NCBI GenBank assembly: GCA_029582265.1
Contig: CM055827.1
Span: 5,087,471-5,151,470 of the forward strand
Source of the DNA: Zoroaster sp. YZ-2022
Lineage: Eukaryota > Echinodermata > Asteroidea > Forcipulatida > Zoroasteridae
Reading direction: 5' to 3'
Length of the DNA: 64,000 nucleotides
Shown here: one piece after another, positions 58,601-64,000 of the stretch
Numbering within the stretch: the first letter of the stretch is position 1
How the letters are laid out: each line of letters begins with the position of its first letter
Program-made: the position numbers and the translations under genes
Notes under the pieces: model-generated
Seen by the model: the letters and a program-made list of their open reading frames with translations, nothing else
The model's database searches: none
Told to the model about the DNA's origin: nothing

Positions 58601-61600
58601 ATTTATAAACGGGGGTTGGAGCAATTAAGCAATTGCACCACCCCTTACAAGGTACCGTACTACCGTCCAAGCCGTATTGAAAGTACATAAAGAACACTAG
58701 CAACATGACTGTTTACTTCGTCACAAGTTTATCCATATTTCGGGGCCACCTTGATCACTCCACTTCTCAAGACACGTGCTGTCAACATTTTTAACAACAT
58801 CTCCATAACTAAAGTATCCGTGTTATGGGGCCAATTTATAAACAACTCAGTGACGCACAATAATGCACAGACATTGTGGTTTGCTTCAATTGCATGTGTG
58901 GCGCCACAAGTTTGCTGCAGTCTAGAGTTACATTTTGTCGGTCACTCATCAAAGAGAATCGGGTATTTTGACTGGAGCCGGTTCTTGGCTCTAGAGTTGG
59001 AGCTCAGACAACTAACTGCATATTTCAATTGGAGCTGGGTTGGAATTGGAGTCAGGTTTTTTGCTGGAGCCGGCTCTGACTGGGACTCGGCTCCCATCCG
59101 GCTCTGGGACTCGGCTCTGGGAACCGGGTATTTGAAGGACTCGGTTCCGAAACTGACTCTTGCGAGTACCTGGAATCGGGTAGAACCGGGTACCCACCGG
59201 AACCGCCCAAGCCTAATTTACTGTAAAACCATGCTTCTCACAATTATTTTCAGAAATTAGTAATTTTTAAGCATTTGTTTTCTCTTCCAAAATAGATATG
59301 TTCAAATTTATATTTAAAAAAATTACTGGAATTTGCTGTGAAAATAGCAAAAAACATTGGCGATACTAAAATTCCTCTTGGTAATTATGCAGATCCTTTT
59401 ATGTTCATTGTTTTCATCTCTGAATTCTTTCAGGTTTGAAGGAGGCATGTGGGAATTATCAAATCAGAATGGCAACTACAGCATCTACAGGGTTGAGTCG
59501 CTACAGCAGCTTTGCTCAAGTCGACAGTAAGCATTTCCTAAGAAATATTTTTTGCTTGGTCATTTTTTTATTTTTTTTTAAATTATTTTTTTAAATTTTA
59601 GATTGCCGGTCAAGTTATATTTGCCCATTTTGTTTGTGAATTTATTTATTGCCACCCCACCCACATTTTACCTCTCCAAATTTTTCATGGCTACTTGAAG
59701 TCGCATGTTAATTAAATGTCTATGGTGTTTTTCTTATCAATGTATTGCGATTTTTATTATTTTTTTAAAAATATTTCTTATTTAACCAGTTCGCGTCGGA
59801 GGCCGTGTATACACGCAATTTTTTTTGGGACAGCGGATCGGAGAGCGTCTAAACACGCCACAGGATTCTCGGGAATATTTGTATAGATTCCCGGTCGACG
59901 TGGCAACGAGCCATAAGCATACGGTGGAAGACGCCGTCTCCCCGGTCACGCTCTGGTGAGCACCATTGGTCGTGTTTGTGCGGTAAAAATAAACCCGCCA
60001 CGGGGTTCGGAAAAACTTTTTTATTCCCGGTGCGAACTGGTTAAACTGGTGGCCCATTCATTGATAATCACTGGTCTTCCATTGGCCCCCAGTAACACAC
60101 ACATACAGGTAAAAGTACAAAAATATAAATCAGTACAACATTTAATTCAGGCATGTGATTTATCAGGATTTTTTTTACAAATCTCCCTTTGCCTCAGAAT
60201 TTTCTTGAAAGAAGAGAAGTAGCCACCAAGAAAAAAAAGAAATAAGCCTGTATTGTGTCCAAACATTTAGTCTCTTGTTTGTGGGGATGTGGAGAGTCTG
60301 TAAAGGAGGATTAGGGGGCTATGTCCTCCAGACCAATGGGAGGACCCAGGCCCACTACCCATTTTTCAGGATTTTTTACTTTTGTCAAATCACACCCCTG
60401 TTAATTAAATCAAAGCTTTAATTGTTTATTTTTCTTTACTTGTTTCTTGAAACATCAAGGAGTAGTATCAGCTCCCCAAAATCTTAATGTGGTCGCATCG
60501 TCCGGCTCGTCGGCACGGGCTACCTGGTCTCCACCACCAAATAGCGCTTGCATTAGTGGCTACCAGCTAGGCTTTGGCCTGGACGAGAACAGCCTGCGGA
60601 CCATGATGGTTCCGGCCGATTTGACCCAGTACATACTGGCTGATTTACAGCCTGGATCTAGCTACCTGCTGACGCTTGCCGCAACGGCTGGTGGTGAGAT
60701 TGGCGAGGAGGCTTACTCTCAGTGGTATCAAGGTAAGAAGAAGGTGGAGGGTTGGGGGGTAGGGGTGGGTGGAGGCGACAACGATATACAAAGCTCTTCC
60801 TATTGTAATTGGCCTGGGATATCCTGAATTGGACGGCCATGATGGCTTGAAAGAATAATTGAAATTATTTTTAAAAGTCAAGCATTTATTTTGTTTTGTT
60901 AATGTTTGTGCGTATTATTTACCCAGTCAGTTTCCATTGTGGTTTGTTTGATGATAAAACAAAATGTATCTCAAAAGTTACTCAACAAATTTAGTCGACT
61001 TCAAGTATAACTTTTAGTCTTTCCAACTCTAGGTCACTAGACTATGGTGCATACCTTGGAGATTTGTCTGGACAACTTAAGGTGGACCGTATGGCGCTCA
61101 TATGAGTGGCGTCATGTTGTACAATGATTTTTAAATTGAATACTATGTAAAATAGACAGGTGTCTCTCCGTTTGTTAGGTGCTATCTGATCTAGATGGAT
61201 CAGTGTCCTATAAATCATTATGTTATGTTGGACTTGCACCAGAAAACGATGTTGTTCCTCCGATACCATCCGAGATTCGAGCCAGCATGTCCGAGAATGA
61301 GATCGTCGTGACTTGGCAACCCCCGGCAGACACAAGTGTCCCGATTGCAGGGTACATCCTGGGCTATGGACCTGGCACTCCTGATGTTACTGTGAAGCGG
61401 TTTCCCACTTCACAAACTGAATTCACCATCACAAGTCTCTCTCCCGACACCCTGTATGTTCTCAAACTGAGGGCTTTCAATCGGGTTGGCGAGGGTGAAT
61501 CTTTGATTTTGGAGGTTACGACGGTGCCTAGCAGTAAGTTTTCTTGATTGGGTAACTCATTAGCAAGCATCTGAACTTTGACCACCATAAATATGGAAAC

Positions 61601-62689
61601 TTTTTTTCTTATTGATTTTCATAATTTTTTAAATATGCAATTCAGTGAATAGTTCGCAAACTTTTCATGCTGTCCTCGTTTCCATTTCAAAAATTTGTTT
61701 AATGCAGATTAAGAAATTTCGTATCAGATAGTGAGTTCTGGTGTATGATGACACATATTGTATACTCTTGGTTCAGTACATTTATCTTTATCAATTCAAA
61801 AATTGAATTTTATGTTTCTAAACTTTGCTGAATATTTAGTTAAAATCAGCATTACACTTGGCTCCAGTCTTACCAATTACAGGCCTCCCAGCGAAACCTA
61901 TAAACCTATAAAAACCTATATTTCAAAATGGCAACCTTGATTTCCGTCAAAAAACCTATATTAACCTATAAAAACATATATTTTTAATCTCCTGCAACAC
62001 ATTTTCTTTTTCCTCATAAAATGCTCATGGCTTTGAAGAAAAATTACTTCTGAAGTATGAAGAGATTCAAGCCAAAACAGTAGTCAAACTGTAACATGTG
62101 TACCACTCTTAGCAATTTACCAAAAACGTGTTACTTAACACTGCATAATCACAGGAAATAACCTATAAAAGCCTATATTTTGGCATTTGGTAAACATATA
62201 ATAACCTATATTTTGCTTTAAAAACCTATTTAAAAAACCTATATTTGGTAGATTAGGCACTGCAATTATGTAGCCATGAATCATTCTATAATGAACATAT
62301 CTTGTGAATAATTTTAGGTTTTGCTTCATCACGTTCTTATATTAGTTTGCTGTAGATGTAAGTTTACAATTATAATTGCTTATGTTCAACTCGACCAGAA
62401 AAAGCTGTTGTTCCGCCGATGCCATATGAACTCCGGGCCAGTCAGTCTGACACTGAGATGGATGTGACTTGGCAACCCCCGGCAGACACAAGTGTCCCGA
62501 TTGAAGGGTACAGCTTGAGCTACGGACCTGGCACTCTTGATGTTAACACAGAGCGTTTTCCCAGTTCACAAACTGCATTCACAATCACAAAACTCTCTCC
62601 CGACACCCTGTACATACTCAAACTGAGTGCTTTCAATCAGGCCGGTGAAGGACAGCCTTTGTATTTGGAGGTTACGACGATGCCTCGCA
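52604..62689 (+). CDS. Gene 2: Ig-less DCC/neogenin-like FN3 protein, 5' part (6 exons, runs off window)
   Basis: Span of gene 2; exons are listed separately. Seen: a signal-peptide exon ends in phase 1 and joins an FN3 exon that begins in phase 1; no Ig-like exon is found in the 4.8-kb intron between them. One split FN3 domain (like gene 1 FN3-3) is followed by three FN4-like domains, all in phase. The last donor at 62690 points to more exons to the right. Inference: a tandem partial duplicate of gene 1, about 8 kb downstream on the same strand. Function is unknown; it could be a secreted ligand-binding protein or a receptor. Confidence 0.82.
53295..53510. mobile_element. TTAA MITE family 3, copy 3 (intact ends)
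   Basis: TTAA at 53291-53294 and 53511-53514; termini aggggcagtatc and acactgcccct. The best-preserved ends of the family. Confidence 0.85.
53515..55840. other. Gene 2 intron 1, nothing recognised
   Basis: AT-rich. No Ig-like or FN3 exon found on the + strand. A short GT-rich stretch at about 54078-54098. Confidence 0.5.
55841..56172. mobile_element. Satellite-source element, full copy
   Basis: Begins ttaaaaggaaggtatatcat and ends aatattgtaccttcccttta; internal gatgaaagcacttccgatga. Directly followed by repeat family 6. Confidence 0.65.
56173..56486. mobile_element. Repeat family 6, copy 4
   Basis: Starts aggccaaaaaataaagtctc and ends ccgaagacttttttttggcc, a good inverted pair. Confidence 0.72.
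57250..57352 (-). mobile_element. Satellite-source element, short inverted copy
   Basis: On the minus strand reads aaagggaaggtacaatattg then ggtaatgttggcaaaactgc. It ends about 120 bp before gene 2 exon 2. Confidence 0.65.
57470..57652 (+). CDS. Gene 2 exon 2: first half of an FN3-3-like domain
   Basis: Acceptor tgtcttcgacag, donor attcaag/gtgagg; phase 1 to 1. Encodes YFTSTTSIRVEWSPGTDDGG then GTVNGFRLHYKLENGK. It aligns with gene 1 FN3-3 (DSATSIIIRWDQPP, GLVTGYKLKYRTINNGK). The intron falls after FTYDIQ, the same place as SYTIP in gene 1. Confidence 0.87.
58007..59215. mobile_element. 1.2-kb non-autonomous hAT element with exact 8-bp target duplication
   Basis: Perfect 17-bp inverted termini taggcttgggcggttcc / ggaaccgcccaagccta, flanked on both sides by atttactg (57999-58006 and 59216-59223). 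Inside, about 58361-58610 is tandemly duplicated at 58611-58845, and both ends are rich in ggaaccgg. No transposase seen. Confidence 0.9.
59434..59526 (+). CDS. Gene 2 exon 3: second half of the FN3-3-like domain
   Basis: 93 bp; acceptor gaattctttcag, donor tcgaca/gtaagc; phase 1 to 1. Encodes GLKEACGNYQIRMATTASTG then LSRYSSFAQVD. Equivalent to gene 1 DLDRGAGYEIRMAASNANGT, sharing the YxIRMA core. An unusual Cys replaces a small residue in the E-F loop. Confidence 0.85.
59782..60044. mobile_element. TTAA MITE family 7, copy 2 (inverted)
   Basis: TTAA at 59782-59785 and 60041-60044; termini ccagttcgcgtcgga and cggtgcgaactgg. Reverse complement of 45178-45442 with few differences. Confidence 0.82.
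60148..60400. mobile_element. hAT-like MITE family 2, copy in gene 2
   Basis: Starts caggcatgtgatttatcagg and ends caaatcacacccctg. It ends 59 bp before gene 2 exon 4. Confidence 0.72.
60460..60732 (+). CDS. Gene 2 exon 4: divergent FN4-like FN3 domain
   Basis: 273 bp, single exon, phase 1 to 1; acceptor gaaacatcaag, donor atcaag/gtaaga. Encodes SAPQNLNVVASSGSSARATW then SPPPNSACISGYQLGFGLDE and DLQPGSSYLLTLAAT. The single-exon structure and GYQLGFG echo FN4 (GYILGYG), but this copy is more diverged and 18 bp shorter than its neighbours. Confidence 0.87.
61243..61533 (+). CDS. Gene 2 exon 5: FN4-like domain (291 bp)
   Basis: Acceptor acttgcaccag, donor tagca/gtaagt; phase 1 to 1. Encodes VPPIPSEIRASMSENEIVVT, GYILGYGPGTPDVTVKRFPT and LYVLKLRAFNRVGEGESL. 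Very close to gene 1 FN4 in length, splice phase and motifs, and nearly identical in stretches to the next exon (TWQPPADTSVPI in both). Confidence 0.92.
61880..62262. repeat. cctata-rich degenerate repeat
   Basis: Many copies of aacctataaaaacctatatt and shorter variants in both halves of the intron. No clear termini; possibly a decayed element. Confidence 0.55.
62399..62689 (+). CDS. Gene 2 exon 6: FN4-like domain (291 bp)
   Basis: Acceptor aactcgaccag, donor ctcgca/gtaagt; phase 1 to 1. Encodes VPPMPYELRASQSDTEMDVT, GYSLSYGPGTLDVNTERFPS and LYILKLSAFNQAGEGQPLY. A recent duplicate of exon 5. The donor implies further exons beyond 64000. Confidence 0.92.
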
Positions 62690-62719
62690 GTAAGTTTTCT
62701 GATTGGTTCATTGACAAGC

Positions 62720-62790
62720 ACTGTCACACTTCATCGTCACACTTCATCGTCACACTTCATCGTCACACTTCATCGTCGCACTTTATCATT
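62720..62790. repeat. 13-bp minisatellite cacacttcatcgt
   Basis: Five near-perfect copies just after gene 2 exon 6; scattered related motifs continue to about 62930. Confidence 0.8.
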
Positions 62791-63890
62791 GCTGATTTGA
62801 CAATTTCTTTTATAGGATTCGAATTTGTCAGCATTCAGTGCTTGGAGGTTTCCTCAATGCTTAACTTACACAGTCTCTGATTGGTTCAGATCATCAATCA
62901 TCACACTTCATCGTCATATTTCATCACTGATGAGTTGACACTTTCTGTTTTGATTCTGCTTTGTCATCATTCAGTACTAGAAGGTTTGCTCAAAGCCCGA
63001 ATTACACATTTTCAGATTTGTGCATTTGCTAACCTCATCGTCATTTTCTGTCATTACTGATTGGTTATTGCAGTGATTGTCTTCATCAGTTTCTGATTGG
63101 TTAATAGCAATATCATTCTTCATTTTCATATTTTAACATTGCTGATTGGTCAATTTGTGTTAGGATTTGCTTATATGCTTATTTTACATGTCCGACTTGT
63201 ACATTGACCGATACAGATCATTACCTCATTGTCATATTTCATTATTTCTGATTGGACAATTTCCATTTCATTTACTTTGCACAGTGCTTAAATGTTGAAA
63301 TTTAGATACCAAAGTACTTAGAATTCTTAATATTTCTCCCGTATTTGGCCTATCCACGTTGGCGTGTAACTGCTGCCCCATTTGCGCACTGGAAAAACAT
63401 TTCATCAAAGGCAGGAGACAAGATTGGTTGAGAACTGGATGTATAACCGGTCTTAAATGGATGTATAAGACTGGAAGATGTTTCATTTTTTGACTCCAAA
63501 AAATAACTAAATTTTGATATTTTGTGAACAAATTCAGGAGGGCAGTTATGAATGGGAAAACCTAGCTAATCACTTGGTTTTTACCATGGGAGAAAGACCT
63601 CTGACATTGTGGCTACAGGCAATAAAAGTCTACCACCACCCAAAAACAAAAACAAAAAACAAATAAATAAAAACAAATGTCCAACTTTTATTTTCCCATA
63701 TTGATCATGTATATTTTAATTGCCCCAAGAAAGTGTACTTCAGAAAGTTTTGATGATTTTGCAAGACCCTGTTTTTATTTTCTCATGGACTGTCACATTT
63801 CATTTGATTACTAACTTTACACTGGTTAATTTAACATCTCATTCAACAAATAAATTAAAAGTTGTATGACTTTCCTTTCAATTGGGGTTG
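62791..63890. other. Gene 2 intron, repeated tgattggt motifs
   Basis: Several loosely repeated segments (ttctgattggttnat, acttcatcgtcatatttcat) suggest old tandem duplication. No FN3 exon found. Confidence 0.4.
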
Positions 63891-63894
63891 AACT

Positions 63895-64000
63895 TTGGTT
63901 GTTATTATGGTTATGGTTACTGTTATGGTTATGGTTACGGTTATGGTTATGGTTACTGTTATGGTTATGGTTATGGTTATGGTTATGGTTATGGTTATGG
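63895..64000. repeat. (GGTTAT)n microsatellite at the right edge
   Basis: Hexamer ggttat with ggttac variants, continuing past the window. Not the telomere hexamer. Confidence 0.9.

Noticed and set aside
58751..59260. 169-codon plus-strand frame
   Set aside because: Lies inside the 1.2-kb hAT element, starts in its internal duplication and shows no transposase motif.
63895..64000. Telomeric repeat
   Set aside because: The hexamer is GGTTAT with GGTTAC variants, not TTAGGG; it reads as a microsatellite inside a gene 2 intron.

Overview
This is a eukaryotic (metazoan) genomic window of AT-rich DNA with short GT-AG exons in long introns full of small transposons. Most of the protein sequence is fibronectin type III (FN3) domains and one cytoplasmic tail of the DCC/neogenin netrin-receptor family. 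Exon style, the large number of MITE-like elements and a tRNA-derived SINE suggest an invertebrate deuterostome, tentatively an echinoderm. The species assignment is inference.

Gene 1 (+ strand, 1857-44470) is the 3' part of a DCC/neogenin-type receptor. I can chain 33 exons in one unbroken frame of about 1,865 codons. In order they encode a Pro/Thr linker and FN3 domains 1-6 (1857-16051), a possible 42-bp cassette exon in the FN4-FN5 linker (10127-10168), two micro-exons before the membrane (17629, 18610), and one exon with the transmembrane helix plus an unusual cysteine-rich block (20129-20498). The P1 motif exon follows (20638-20843). After that come 17 exons that begin and end in phase 1, including three tandem copies of a 90-bp exon, and finally the conserved P3 C-terminus (44363-44470). 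The immunoglobulin domains and start codon must lie left of the window. The predicted cytoplasmic tail is about 1,140 residues if every exon is used, roughly three to four times the vertebrate tail.

The 8 kb between the genes (44471-52603) has no convincing coding sequence. It holds poly(A) signals, MITEs and possibly a long 3' UTR.

Gene 2 (+ strand, from 52604, running off the right edge) has its own signal-peptide exon spliced in phase to an FN3 domain. That domain matches FN3-3 of gene 1, including its internal intron, and is followed by three FN4-like domains, two of them in exons of exactly 291 bp like gene 1 FN4. It appears to be a tandem partial duplicate of the receptor that lost its Ig domains and re-amplified FN4. 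Its C-terminus is outside the window, so secreted versus membrane-bound cannot be decided.

Introns and intergenic DNA carry at least ten small repeat families: several TTAA-flanked MITE families, hAT-like elements with 8-bp target duplications, a 265-bp MITE with near-identical copies, near-perfect foldback elements, a tRNA-Leu-like SINE, an 81-bp satellite grown from a dispersed element, and several mini- and microsatellites. Exon boundaries were called by eye from splice signals, phase and homology; no transcript data were available.
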